A DNA stretch of 64,000 bases, taken from the NCBI RefSeq assembly GCF_024448955.1, contig NZ_JAMOIH010000003.1, positions 62,001-126,000 of the forward strand. The letters are read 5' to 3'. The position numbers and the translations under genes were made by a program. Origin of the DNA: Stutzerimonas stutzeri (GTDB lineage Bacteria > Pseudomonadota > Gammaproteobacteria > Pseudomonadales > Pseudomonadaceae). The notes beneath the pieces are model-generated. The model ran no database searches. It was not told where the DNA came from and was given only the letters and a program-made list of their open reading frames with translations. This document shows positions 18,530-26,784 of the stretch, one piece after another (the stretch's first letter is position 1; every line of letters begins with the position of its first letter).

Positions 18530-19872
18530 AAGCCGTATTGCTTGCGCTTTCGGTAGAGCGTCGAGGCGTCGATGCCGAGAATCCGGGCGGCCTGTTCAAG
18601 GGTGTCGCTGGTGCTCAACACGCCGGAGATATGCGCTTTCTCCAGATCCTCGAGGCTGAGCGGCTCACCGATGCGTGGTGCGTTGTTGACGCTCTGGTCG
18701 GCCAGCCCGAGATGGCTGACTTCGATCATCTCCTGCGGGCAGATGATGCTGGCGCGCTCGACCACGTTGCGCAATTCGCGCACGTTGCCAGGCCAGCGAT
18801 AGGTTCGCAGTGCCGCGATGGCATTGTCGCTGAAGCCGCGTGCTGGTCGACCATAGTTCTTGACGAAGAACGCGAGGAAGCGCTCGGCCAGCGCAACAAC
18901 GTCTTCCGGACGCTCGCGCATCGGCGGCAGGTTTAAGGTAATGACGTTCAGGCGATAGAGCAGATCCTCGCGGAAGCGCCCTTCACGCACCATTTCCTCA
19001 AGATTCAAGTTAGTCGCGGCGAGGATGCGCACATCGGCACGCCGCGTGACCGGATCACCGACGCGTTCGTATTCCTTGTCCTGAATGAATCTGAGCAGCT
19101 TGGGTTGCAGGGCCAGAGGAAAGTCGCCGATTTCGTCGAGGAACAGCGTGCCGCCGTCAGCCTGGTTGACGCGCCCGAGAGTGCTTTCAGTCGCGCCGGT
19201 GAAGGCGCCGCGGTTGTGCCCGAACAGCTCGCTTTCCATCAGGTCCGCCGACAGCGATGGACAGTTGATGGTGATGAAGGCTTTCTTCGCGCGACGGCTC
19301 CAATTGTGGATCGCCCGCGCCAGTTCGCCCTTGCCGGTACCGGATTCGCCGAGAATCAGGATGTTCGCATCGGTGTCGGCCACCTGTCGGCCGGTCTCCA
19401 GGACGCTCATCATCGCCGGGCTATAAGATCCCAGCGCGTCACTGCGCTTCTGCACCTCTCCTTCCAGCGCTTCCAGCCGCGCCGCCATCTGGCGGACCTC
19501 CAGCTGCTTGGCGGCTGACAGGCGCAATTGCTCCGGGCTGCACGGCTTGACCAGATAGTCCGCAGCGCCGGCCTGCATGGCGTCCACCGCGGTATCCACG
19601 GCCGAATGAGCGGTGACGATCACGACGCGCATCCAGGGCGCGAGTACACGCATCTGTTGAAGGACGTCGAGGCCGTTGTCTTCGCCAAGGCGTAAATCGA
19701 GGAAGCACAGGTCGAACACCTGACGCTGCAGAATCGCTTCGGCCTGCGAGGCGCTAGCGGCCGTGACTACCGTGTAGCCCCGATCCTCGAGGCAGTAGCG
19801 GAAAGTACGCAGGATCGCGGCTTCGTCATCTACCAGGAGAATGCGCCCACCGCTGTCGGTCGTTTGGTCCAT
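18526..19872 (-). CDS. algB: NtrC-type response regulator AlgB
   Basis: A 448-residue regulator. The receiver has its phosphoacceptor at Asp59 (CFLDLRLG). The AAA+ domain has Walker A GESGTGKG at 175-182 and the sigma-54 contact loop GAFTGA at 222-227. A Fis-type helix-turn-helix occupies the last 25 residues (LEQAARILGIDASTLYRKRK). AlgB controls alginate and virulence genes with KinB in P. aeruginosa. The 306-bp upstream gap is divergent and holds a strong sigma-54 promoter pointing the other way, towards the DUF2383-type gene. Confidence 0.93.
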   Translation of the reverse strand: MDQTTDSGGRILLVDDEAAILRTFRYCLEDRGYTVVTAASASQAEAILQRQVFDLCFLDLRLGEDNGLDVLQQMRVLAPWMRVVIVTAHSAVDTAVDAMQAGAADYLVKPCSPEQLRLSAAKQLEVRQMAARLEALEGEVQKRSDALGSYSPAMMSVLETGRQVADTDANILILGESGTGKGELARAIHNWSRRAKKAFITINCPSLSADLMESELFGHNRGAFTGATESTLGRVNQADGGTLFLDEIGDFPLALQPKLLRFIQDKEYERVGDPVTRRADVRILAATNLNLEEMVREGRFREDLLYRLNVITLNLPPMRERPEDVVALAERFLAFFVKNYGRPARGFSDNAIAALRTYRWPGNVRELRNVVERASIICPQEMIEVSHLGLADQSVNNAPRIGEPLSLEDLEKAHISGVLSTSDTLEQAARILGIDASTLYRKRKQYGL

Positions 19873-20096
19873 GGATGCTCCAGTCAGGCAAAGGCGGCTT
19901 TGCTGGCCAATCGGGAAATAGTCGGGTCTTGTCGAGTGCTCGGATCGCCGAGCCTATGTTGGCGCCTGCTTTAGTCTACGAAAAGGCTTGCAAGTTGCAC
20001 GGTGTCATTGAGCCTTTCCTGCACCCTGCAATCAATCATCAAGCGCAACGCCTGCGCAAGTGTTTGATTATGAAGGCAGCGGGTTTTGCGTTCGTC

Positions 20097-20111
20097 TGGC
20101 ACGCAGCTTGC
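20097..20111 (+). promoter_or_regulatory. sigma-54 (-24/-12) promoter
   Basis: TGGCAC-GCAGC-TTGC fits the RpoN consensus: GG and GC doublets are ten bases apart, and the flanking CTGGCACG also matches. Transcription would start at about 20123, 56 bp before the DUF2383-type gene. The rest of the 306-bp algB gap holds no gene that I can support. Confidence 0.8.
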
Positions 20112-20178
20112 GGCCAAACCTTCGGAACGCGCTCGACCGGTTCGGTTCGCGCATCGTAGCAGTCATCCCGGAGGCCAT

Positions 20179-20613
20179 ATGAATCAGAACATGAGTCAGC
20201 TCAACGAGCTTATCGAGATCACCCGTGACGGCCAGCATTTCTACCAACACGCGCTTGACGTCGTAAAGGACGTCGAGTTGCAACATCTGTTTCGCGACCT
20301 CGCTCAGGCCAAGACCCACATTATTCAAGCGCTGTCGGTGAAAGTCGCTGCCAACCAGGAGCAACCGGCCCAGGGCGGCACCACTGCCGGCAAATTACGC
20401 GAGATGTATGCCGACACCAAAGCACGCCTCGGTGATGCCGATGCTGTGTACATCGATCAGCTGGATCAGACGGAAGAACGCATCCTCAATGCATTCGAAG
20501 ATGCCTTGAAAACTGCCGAACCGGATGTGAGGGCGTTACTGGCCATTGAGCTGCCGAAAATACGCGCCTGCCACGAGAAGATTCACAGGCTCAACCACGG
20601 CTCGGCCCTTTGA
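20179..20613 (+). CDS. PA2169-type four-helix-bundle protein (DUF2383)
   Basis: A 144-residue helical protein of the DUF2383/PA2169 family, a ferritin-like four-helix bundle of unknown function often linked to stress and anaerobic conditions. The motif LNELIEITRDGQHFY at the N-terminus and KIRACHEKIHRLNH at the end are characteristic. A reading frame extends upstream to 20086, but ATG 20179 has a GGAGG ribosome site and follows the sigma-54 promoter, so it is chosen. It is probably monocistronic. Confidence 0.75.
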   Translation: MNQNMSQLNELIEITRDGQHFYQHALDVVKDVELQHLFRDLAQAKTHIIQALSVKVAANQEQPAQGGTTAGKLREMYADTKARLGDADAVYIDQLDQTEERILNAFEDALKTAEPDVRALLAIELPKIRACHEKIHRLNHGSAL

Positions 20614-20713
20614 GCATGAAGCCGGGATTAGTCCGTCGTGCAAATCGCCCGGTGATCGAAGCAGGCATCGTGCAATATAAGTTGACGATCGGCCTAATAG
20701 GCACGGTAAGTTA

Positions 20714-20744
20714 TTGAAAATAAAGCATAAAATAGATTTTATAA
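20714..20744 (+). promoter_or_regulatory. AT-rich candidate promoter for the 78-aa protein
   Basis: TTGAAA (5 of 6) and TTATAA (20739-20744), with about 19 bp between them, stand in an AT-rich island inside otherwise GC-rich sequence. They lie about 80-110 bp before the small gene at 20826. Confidence 0.4.
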
Positions 20745-20825
20745 GGCTGGCATGACGTCTGCACTGTAATAAGCAAGACAGAGGGTAAGACCGACATGCC
20801 CCGCATGCTTAGAAGGAGTTTGAGG

Positions 20826-21062
20826 ATGAATCGTCAGGCGCGTTTCTCACTGGTTGGCAAAGGTTTTCTAACCGCAGCTGTAGTAACTCTCATCGTTGGT
20901 GCCGAGCGTCCGATGTCGCAACCGCTCAGCCAGGCACAGCATGAGTCAGCGGAACGAATCCGGATGTATGACGCTCAACCAGTAGGGATCGTGCAAACCG
21001 GCCCTGCACCGAAGACGATTGATTACATGCAGGTGCGGTCGGAGCAACGCTGGGTTTTTTAG
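20826..21062 (+). CDS. small membrane or exported protein, unknown
   Basis: A 78-residue protein beginning MNRQARFSLVGKGF, with one hydrophobic segment (about residues 10-28, GKGFLTAAVVTLIVGAE) followed by a polar tail ending RSEQRWVF. I do not recognise the family. The start at 20826 is preceded by AAGGAG at 7 bp; an in-frame ATG at 20796 lacks this. It is followed 74 bp later by a DUF1328 gene on the same strand and has an AT-rich promoter-like region upstream. Context suggests a small stress-type envelope protein, but this is inference only. Confidence 0.6.
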   Translation: MNRQARFSLVGKGFLTAAVVTLIVGAERPMSQPLSQAQHESAERIRMYDAQPVGIVQTGPAPKTIDYMQVRSEQRWVF

Positions 21063-21136
21063 TGGTAATCCGCGAGCTGATCAATTGCTGATATCGGTCC
21101 CGCAAAAGTTGTCTTGAACCGAAGAGAGGTAACACC

Positions 21137-21307
21137 ATGCTGAGCTGGGCTATTACATTTCTGATCATCGCCATCATCGCCGCGGTACTGGGCTTCGGTG
21201 GTATCGCTGGCACCGCAACGGGTATTGCCAAGATCCTGTTCGTGGTTTTCCTGGTGCTGTTCGTCGCTTCGCTGATCTTCGGCCGAGGCCGCGGTCCGCG
21301 TGTCTGA
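21137..21307 (+). CDS. DUF1328 (YtjA-type) small membrane protein
   Basis: A 56-residue protein, too short for many gene callers, starting [20 protein letters not shown] and continuing with [15 protein letters not shown] and a second hydrophobic helix, ending FGRGRGPRV. This is the two-helix DUF1328 family found in many proteobacteria. The function is unknown and members are often induced by envelope or osmotic stress. AGAGAGG precedes the ATG. A GC-rich hairpin (21317-21334, GCCGCCC/GGGCGGC) follows the stop directly and may end the transcript. Confidence 0.85.
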   Translation: MLSWAITFLIIAIIAAVLGFGGIAGTATGIAKILFVVFLVLFVASLIFGRGRGPRV

Positions 21308-21756
21308 TGCAGTGATGCCGCCCGCAAGGGCGGCTGCAACACCAACGGATGTAGTAAAGGCGGGATGCCAGAATTCAGTGCCTTCGCATGATGCTTGCGC
21401 GGGCCTACAAGACTGAGGTGACTCGCCCAGCGAGCACCACTCAGCCCGCGTAGCGGGGAGGCCAAGGGGTCGGGACGCTCTGTTCGACGGAGTGACCTAA
21501 GGGTACATGGAGTGCCCTCTTCAGGGACCAGGCTCAGCAAAAGGCAACCGAAGGTGGAGTCACCACCTTCGGCTTGCGATTTCCTCATCTTCACTTCTTC
21601 AGCGCGTGCAACCGGTCCTTCGGACGCTGCGCAGCGATGCTCCTGGCCTCCTGGCCACACCTCCCGTCCTCATTCCGCCGAACGTCTCGGACGCGCGCAT
21701 GGCCGATCATCAGCCGCACCGCTATCATCGCGTGCAGTCAAAATCGGGAGACTCAC
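21308..21756. other. 449-bp non-coding stretch with two hairpins
   Basis: No gene is supported here. A 7-bp hairpin at 21317-21334 follows DUF1328. A perfect 10-bp inverted repeat (CCGAAGGTGG/CCACCTTCGG) lies at 21548-21572. The phrase GTGACTCGCCCAGC at about 21418 recurs in the repeat region near 23590, suggesting that both gaps carry pieces of the same intergenic repeat family. Confidence 0.5.
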
Positions 21757-22986
21757 ATGCTCAACGGCCTCTGGCTGGGCTTTTTTCTGATCGCCACCGT
21801 TGCTGCATTGGGGCGTTGGCTGGTGGGCGGAGATCCGGCGGTGTTTGCCGCCTTGGTCGAGAGCCTGTTTGCGATGGCCAAGCTGAGCGTGGAGGTGATG
21901 ATCCTGCTGTTCGGCACGCTGACGCTGTGGCTGGGCTTTCTGCGTATCGCTGAAAAGGCTGGACTGGTCGAGCTGCTGGGTCGCGCCCTCGGCCCCTTGT
22001 TCGCCCGGCTGATGCCCGAAGTGCCGCGTGGGCACCCGGCGTTGGGGTTGATCACGCTGAACTTCGCCGCCAACGGCCTGGGCCTGGACAACGCCGCCAC
22101 GCCCATCGGTCTGAAGGCCATGCGTTCATTGCAGGAACTCAACCCATCAAGTACCACGGCGAGCAATGCACAAATTCTGTTCCTGGTGCTCAATGCCTCG
22201 TCGCTGACGCTGTTGCCGGTGTCGATCTTCATGTACCGCGTGCAGCAGGGCGCTGAGGACCCGACCCTGGTGTTTCTGCCGATCCTGCTTGCCACCAGCG
22301 CCTCGACTCTGGCCGGACTGCTGTCGGTGGCGCTGATGCAGCGCCTGCGCCTATGGGACCCGGTGGTGCTGGCCTATCTGATTCCCGGTGCGCTACTGCT
22401 GGGTGCCTTCATGGCCCTGCTGGCCAGCCTGTCGTCGGTGGCGTTGGCCGAGCTGTCGTCGCTGCTGGGCAACCTGACGCTGTTCGGCCTGATCATCCTC
22501 TTTCTGGTGGTCGGTGCGTTGCGCAAGGTGCCGGTGTACGAAAGCTTCGTTGAAGGCGCCCAGGAAGGCTTCGAAGTGGCCAAGAGCTTGCTGCCCTATC
22601 TGGTTGCCATGCTGGTGGCGGTTGGCGCCTTGCGCGCCTCGGGCGCCCTGGAGTTCGGGCTCGATGGCATCCGCTGGCTGATCGAGGTGCTGGGTTGGGA
22701 TACCCGCTTCGTAGACGCGCTGCCCACGGCGCTGGTCAAGCCCTTCTCCGGCAGTGCGGCGCGGGCGATGCTGATCGAAACCATGCAGAACCACGGCGTC
22801 GACAGCTTCCCGGCACTGGTTGCGGCCACCATGCAGGGCAGTACCGAGACGACCTTTTATGTGCTTGCCGTGTATTTTGGCGCGGTCGGCATCCAGCGCG
22901 CACGCCACGCAGTGGGCTGTGCGCTGCTGGCGGATTTTGCCGGTGTGGTGGCGGCGATTGTGGTTTGTTACTGGTTCTTTGGGTGA
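21757..22986 (+). CDS. SpmA-SpmB fused nucleoside-recognition (Gate) domain membrane protein
   Basis: A 409-residue inner-membrane protein with two halves resembling spore maturation proteins A and B. Residues 1-200 contain LNFAANGLGLDNAATPIGLKA, diagnostic of SpmA; the second half contains a further Gate domain with KPFSGSAARAMLIE and the NHGVDSFPALVAATMQGSTE segment of SpmB. The fusion is common in non-sporulating proteobacteria, where its transport substrate is unknown. The frame is open to 21574, but ATG 21757 has CGGGAG upstream and starts the first membrane helix (MLNGLWLGFF). Confidence 0.8.
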   Translation: MLNGLWLGFFLIATVAALGRWLVGGDPAVFAALVESLFAMAKLSVEVMILLFGTLTLWLGFLRIAEKAGLVELLGRALGPLFARLMPEVPRGHPALGLITLNFAANGLGLDNAATPIGLKAMRSLQELNPSSTTASNAQILFLVLNASSLTLLPVSIFMYRVQQGAEDPTLVFLPILLATSASTLAGLLSVALMQRLRLWDPVVLAYLIPGALLLGAFMALLASLSSVALAELSSLLGNLTLFGLIILFLVVGALRKVPVYESFVEGAQEGFEVAKSLLPYLVAMLVAVGALRASGALEFGLDGIRWLIEVLGWDTRFVDALPTALVKPFSGSAARAMLIETMQNHGVDSFPALVAATMQGSTETTFYVLAVYFGAVGIQRARHAVGCALLADFAGVVAAIVVCYWFFG

Positions 22987-23113
22987 TACGTCGATTTGAT
23001 TACAAGGGTGACGTGGGGTGGTGACTCGCCGTGTAGCTTGACGGCTAAGCGGGGCGGTGGGGTTCATACCGGGCTGGCAAGTTTGCTGTTGATGGGGCTG
23101 AAACGTCGGCGTT

Positions 23114-23548
23114 AAAAACCGCTTGCCGGGTGTGCTGACACTTTAGGTTTCGCCCACTCCGGTGCCGCTCCGGGGGCACGGCTTACAAGGGCCATCCCTG
23201 GCCCTTTAAGCCTTTCGCGGCATCCATGCCGCTCATCCCCCTGCGCAACGCCTGCGTTCGGCCTCCTGAAGGGGGATTCAAGACCGAGTCGTCTGGAAGT
23301 TCTCAAGCAGCGATAGAGCAAAGCGCTTTGCTTGTTCACATGCACGGCCTAACAGACGACGCGAAACGCCCCATCAGGAGGATGAGCGGAATTGTCGTGG
23401 AAGGGGTTGAGCGGCATGGATGCTGCGAGAGGCGCGATGGGCCATGGATGGCCCTTCGTGCGGGGGCGCCTAGCCCGTGCCCCTGGAACGGCTATTGCGC
23501 GAACGAACCCCGGCGTAGCCGGGGCCGGATGCAGGGGCAAGCGTTTTT
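23114..23548. repeat. large imperfect inverted (foldback) intergenic repeat
   Basis: The 749-bp gap between spmAB and abrB has no supported gene and is folded around a centre near 23323. Nested pairs include 23187-23204 with 23439-23456 (17 of 18 complementary), 23216-23235 with 23408-23427 (19 of 20, both inner gaps 11 bp), 23288-23295 with 23353-23360, and a perfect 16-bp palindrome at 23317-23332. Outermost, a GGCAAGCG-plus-T-run motif occurs at 23536-23548 and, inverted, near 23114. It resembles non-coding repeat families found between genes in pseudomonads. Confidence 0.75.
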
Positions 23549-23735
23549 GGTTACTTTGAGGGGCCGGCCATCCGGGCGTCTGGAAAAAGTGACTCGCCCA
23601 GCAGGGCGAAACCGCACCATCAAACGACTCGATAATCGGTTTGAGACAAGCTTTCAGCCAACAGCAACACCCAAAATTGCCAGTCCAGACAACCGTCTTA
23701 TACAAGGATGTCCAAAAGACCCGCCTTGCAGCCGA

Positions 23736-24761
23736 TCAGGGCGCGACCCGCTGCCAGAGCCGAAACAGCGGCTCGGCAAGAAACATCACCAGAAACAACC
23801 TCAGCACCTGCAGCGCGGTGACCAGCGCCACTGACAGCTGCAGCGCCTCGGCCGTCAGGCATAGTTCGGTGATGCCGCCCGGCATCATCCCCAGCATCAA
23901 TGACGTCTGGTTCAGCGTCGCCGCCCAACCCAGCGCCTCGGCCAGGCCCGCCGCAGCGAGCATCGCCAGCAACGTGAATAGCAGAATGCGCAGCATGAAT
24001 CGCGGGGCGCTGCGAAAGAACGGTCGGTCGAAGTGACAACCCAATGAGCAACCGATCAGCCATTGGCCGAACTGACCGATGCCTTCCGGCAAGCCCAGAT
24101 GCAGATCGAAGACAACGCTGGCCGCAGCGCAAACGGTCAGCGGTCCCAGCATCCAGGGGTTGGGTTGGCCGAACTTCTTCCATAACAGTGCCAGCAGTGC
24201 GCCGGCCGGTAGCAACACCGCCAGCCATGGCCAGCTTACTGGGGCCGGTGGTGGGGCATCGACCGGCGGCAGGCTCCAGGTGAACAGTGCCGGAACGATC
24301 AGTACCACCAGCAGCAATCGCAGGCTGTGGGCAGCTGCGACCATTGCGGGCTGCGCGGCGTGGCGACCGGCCAGGTTGACCATTTCGCTGGCGCCGCCCG
24401 GCATGCTAGAGAAGAACGCGGTGGCGCGGTCGGTGCCGCTGCGCAGGAGAATGACGAGGCCGATCAGGCTCAGCAGCAGGGTACCCAGCGCGCCGGCGAG
24501 GATCACGCCGAAGTGCTCGATGACCTGCTGCATGACCTCGCTGGTGAAATGCAGGCCGATGGCGCTGGCGATCAACCATTGCCCGGTCTGCCGGCCATAG
24601 GGGACTTCCTTTACCAGCCAGCCGCTGCAGCGCACCGCGATGACTGCCAACAGCGAACCGACCATCCAGGGCAACGGCCAGTTCGCCAGGCTTGCCAGCA
24701 AGCCGCCGAGGGCGCCGACCAGAGGCGTCGCCCACCAGGCTGGAAGCCTGCGTTGAGGCAT
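23736..24761 (-). CDS. AbrB-family membrane protein
   Basis: A 341-residue integral membrane protein of the AbrB (PF05145) duplication family. The two halves repeat the signature SMPGGASEM (about residue 118) and MMPGGITEL (about residue 290), each within a helical bundle. Family members are putative regulators or transporters; a link to ammonia monooxygenase is historical and not supported here. The start overlaps the tctA region (2 bp gap), so it is the last gene of the opdH-tctCBA transcript. That suggests a role in tricarboxylate uptake or its control, which is inference. Confidence 0.8.
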   Translation of the reverse strand: MPQRRLPAWWATPLVGALGGLLASLANWPLPWMVGSLLAVIAVRCSGWLVKEVPYGRQTGQWLIASAIGLHFTSEVMQQVIEHFGVILAGALGTLLLSLIGLVILLRSGTDRATAFFSSMPGGASEMVNLAGRHAAQPAMVAAAHSLRLLLVVLIVPALFTWSLPPVDAPPPAPVSWPWLAVLLPAGALLALLWKKFGQPNPWMLGPLTVCAAASVVFDLHLGLPEGIGQFGQWLIGCSLGCHFDRPFFRSAPRFMLRILLFTLLAMLAAAGLAEALGWAATLNQTSLMLGMMPGGITELCLTAEALQLSVALVTALQVLRLFLVMFLAEPLFRLWQRVAP

Positions 24762-24762
24762 G

Positions 24763-26277
24763 TCAGGCGTGCGCCTCGTTCAACTTGGCGCGGCTGCGCT
24801 GACGCCACCAGCGCAGGCCGGGCATGGCCAGCATCAGCACGGCCATCGCCCATAGCACGAGGGTGATCGGGCTGCCCCAGAGGATGCCCAGGTCGCCTGC
24901 CGAAATCGACAGTGCGCGGCGCAGGTTGTCTTCCATCATCTCGCCGAGCACGAAGCCGAGAATCAGCGCCGACAGCGGGAACTCCAACTTACGCAGCAGG
25001 TAGCCGAACACCCCGAGGCCGACCATCAGTACCAGGTCGAACGTCGTGCTGTGCACCGAATAGACGCCGACCATGCTGATGGCGGTGATTGCCGGCACCA
25101 GCACCCAGTTGGGCACGCTGAGCATCCTGGAGAACAGCCCGACCAGCGGAATGTTCATGACCAGCAGGATCACGTTGCCGATGAACAGCGAGGCGATCAG
25201 TCCCCAGACCACGTCGGGCTGCTGTTCGAACAGCAGCGGGCCGGGCGTGATGTTGTACAGCGTCAACGCGCCGATCATCACCGCCGTGGTGCCCGAACCA
25301 GGCACGCCCAGGGTCAGCATCGGAATCAGCGATCCGCAGGCGGAGGCGTTGTTGGCGGCTTCCGGGGCGGCCAGGCCGCGCAAGTCGCCATCACCGAATC
25401 GGCCTTTTTCGCCGGCCATGCGCTTTTCGCTCATGTAGGTCATGGCACTGGCGATGGTGGCGCCGGCGCCAGGCAGGGTGCCGATGACGAACCCGGCCAG
25501 GGCGCTGCGCACCATGGTCCAGAACGTCAGGCAGAACTCCTTGAAGTTGAACAGCAGGCGTCCGCTGGCCTTGACCGCCTTTTGCCCGCTGTGGGTCTTT
25601 TCCAGCATCAGCAGCACTTCGCTGACGCTGAAGAAACCGATCACCACGATGACGAATTGAATGCCATCCGACAGGCTGACGCTGCCGAAGGTGAAGCGAT
25701 AAACGCCAGTGGTCGAGTCCACGCCAACCGTGGCCAGGCCCAGGCCGATCAGCGCCGCCATCAGGGTTTTCACCGGTTTGTCGCCGACCATACCGCCAAG
25801 GCAGGCAATGGCGAAGATCATCAGCACGAAATATTCCGCCGGTCCGAAGGCCACCGCCCATTTCGCCAGCAGCGGCGCGAACAGCACCACGCCGCAGGTG
25901 GCGATGGTGCTGCCGATGAACGAGCTGACCGCGGACAGCGACAGCGCGATACCGGCCTTGCCCTGACGTGCCAGCGGATAGCCGTCGAGCGTGGTCATCA
26001 CCGCGGCGGCATCGCCGGGGACGTTGAGCAGGATCGCCGAAATACGTCCGCCGTATTCGCACCCCAGATACACCGCGGCTAGCAGAATCAGCGCGGTTTC
26101 CGGCGGCAGGCCCAGGGCAAAGGCCAGGGGCAGCAGCAAGGCCACGCCGTTGATCGGACCCAGCCCCGGCAGCAGACCGACGACGGTGCCGACGAAGGCG
26201 CCGAACAGCGCCACCAGCAGGTTGGTCGGTCGCGTGGCGACATCGAAGCCCTGCATCAAGAAGTTCAAGGTTTCCAT
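24763..26277 (-). CDS. tctA: tripartite tricarboxylate transporter, large membrane subunit TctA
   Basis: A 504-residue protein with about 12 membrane helices. The N-terminal GTVVGLLPGLGPINGVALLLP loop and the later IGTLPGAGATIASAMTYMSE are the paired TctA signatures. It forms the sodium-coupled channel with TctB. Two bases separate it from tctB on the 5' side, and abrB follows directly. The order TctC-TctB-TctA is as in Salmonella and P. aeruginosa. Confidence 0.93.
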   Translation of the reverse strand: METLNFLMQGFDVATRPTNLLVALFGAFVGTVVGLLPGLGPINGVALLLPLAFALGLPPETALILLAAVYLGCEYGGRISAILLNVPGDAAAVMTTLDGYPLARQGKAGIALSLSAVSSFIGSTIATCGVVLFAPLLAKWAVAFGPAEYFVLMIFAIACLGGMVGDKPVKTLMAALIGLGLATVGVDSTTGVYRFTFGSVSLSDGIQFVIVVIGFFSVSEVLLMLEKTHSGQKAVKASGRLLFNFKEFCLTFWTMVRSALAGFVIGTLPGAGATIASAMTYMSEKRMAGEKGRFGDGDLRGLAAPEAANNASACGSLIPMLTLGVPGSGTTAVMIGALTLYNITPGPLLFEQQPDVVWGLIASLFIGNVILLVMNIPLVGLFSRMLSVPNWVLVPAITAISMVGVYSVHSTTFDLVLMVGLGVFGYLLRKLEFPLSALILGFVLGEMMEDNLRRALSISAGDLGILWGSPITLVLWAMAVLMLAMPGLRWWRQRSRAKLNEAHA

Positions 26278-26279
26278 TT

Positions 26280-26723
26280 TCAGCTCTCCAGCAAGCGCAG
26301 CACGCCCAGCGGCAGCGGCACATCAAGCAACAGGTCGAACAGGCCATAGAGCAGCACGCCCATCAGCACGCCACTGATCAGGCAGGGCCACAGGCGTCCG
26401 TTGAACAGCAGGCCCAGGGCGAAGGTGGCCAGTGCCGTGGTGATGACGAAGCCGAGCGCCTCGAACAGCAACGCGTATCCCAGCAGGGCCAGCACGCAAA
26501 ACAGGGCTCGCCGGGCCATCGTCCAGTCGAACGGCGGCGCCGGTTCCCCGTGCGGTTTGCAGAGCAGCCAGAGCGCGCCGCAGCCCATCAGAGACAGCAG
26601 CAGTAGCGGGTAGGCGCGCGGGCCGACCGGGTCGTAGGCGAAAGGCGCCTCGAAACTCCAGGCGAGCAGCGCAAGACCGGCGCAGGCGAGTAGCCACGCC
26701 GCGGCGAAGACACGAACGTACAT
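26280..26723 (-). CDS. tctB: tripartite tricarboxylate transporter, small membrane subunit TctB
   Basis: A 147-residue protein with four predicted membrane helices, starting MYVRVFAAAWLLACAGLAL and carrying the DPVGPRAYPLLL segment typical of TctB. The frame is open to 26861, but the start at 26723 removes an implausible Ser/Pro-rich leader and fits the family's usual size of about 145-160. It stabilises TctA and is 2 bp upstream of it. Confidence 0.88.
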   Translation of the reverse strand: MYVRVFAAAWLLACAGLALLAWSFEAPFAYDPVGPRAYPLLLLSLMGCGALWLLCKPHGEPAPPFDWTMARRALFCVLALLGYALLFEALGFVITTALATFALGLLFNGRLWPCLISGVLMGVLLYGLFDLLLDVPLPLGVLRLLES

Positions 26724-26784
26724 GAGTGGGTTACCTCGAGAGAGCCGGCAGCGGCTTCCATCCGGAAGCCAATGCCAGCGGGTG

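Noticed and set aside
21757-22986. Sporulation capacity suggested by the SpmA/SpmB similarity
   Set aside because: The fusion is widespread in non-sporulating proteobacteria and no other sporulation gene is present.
23226-23834. A 202-codon frame through the foldback repeat
   Set aside because: It spans the inverted repeat and the end of the AbrB-family gene; coding signals are absent and the palindromic structure explains the open frame.
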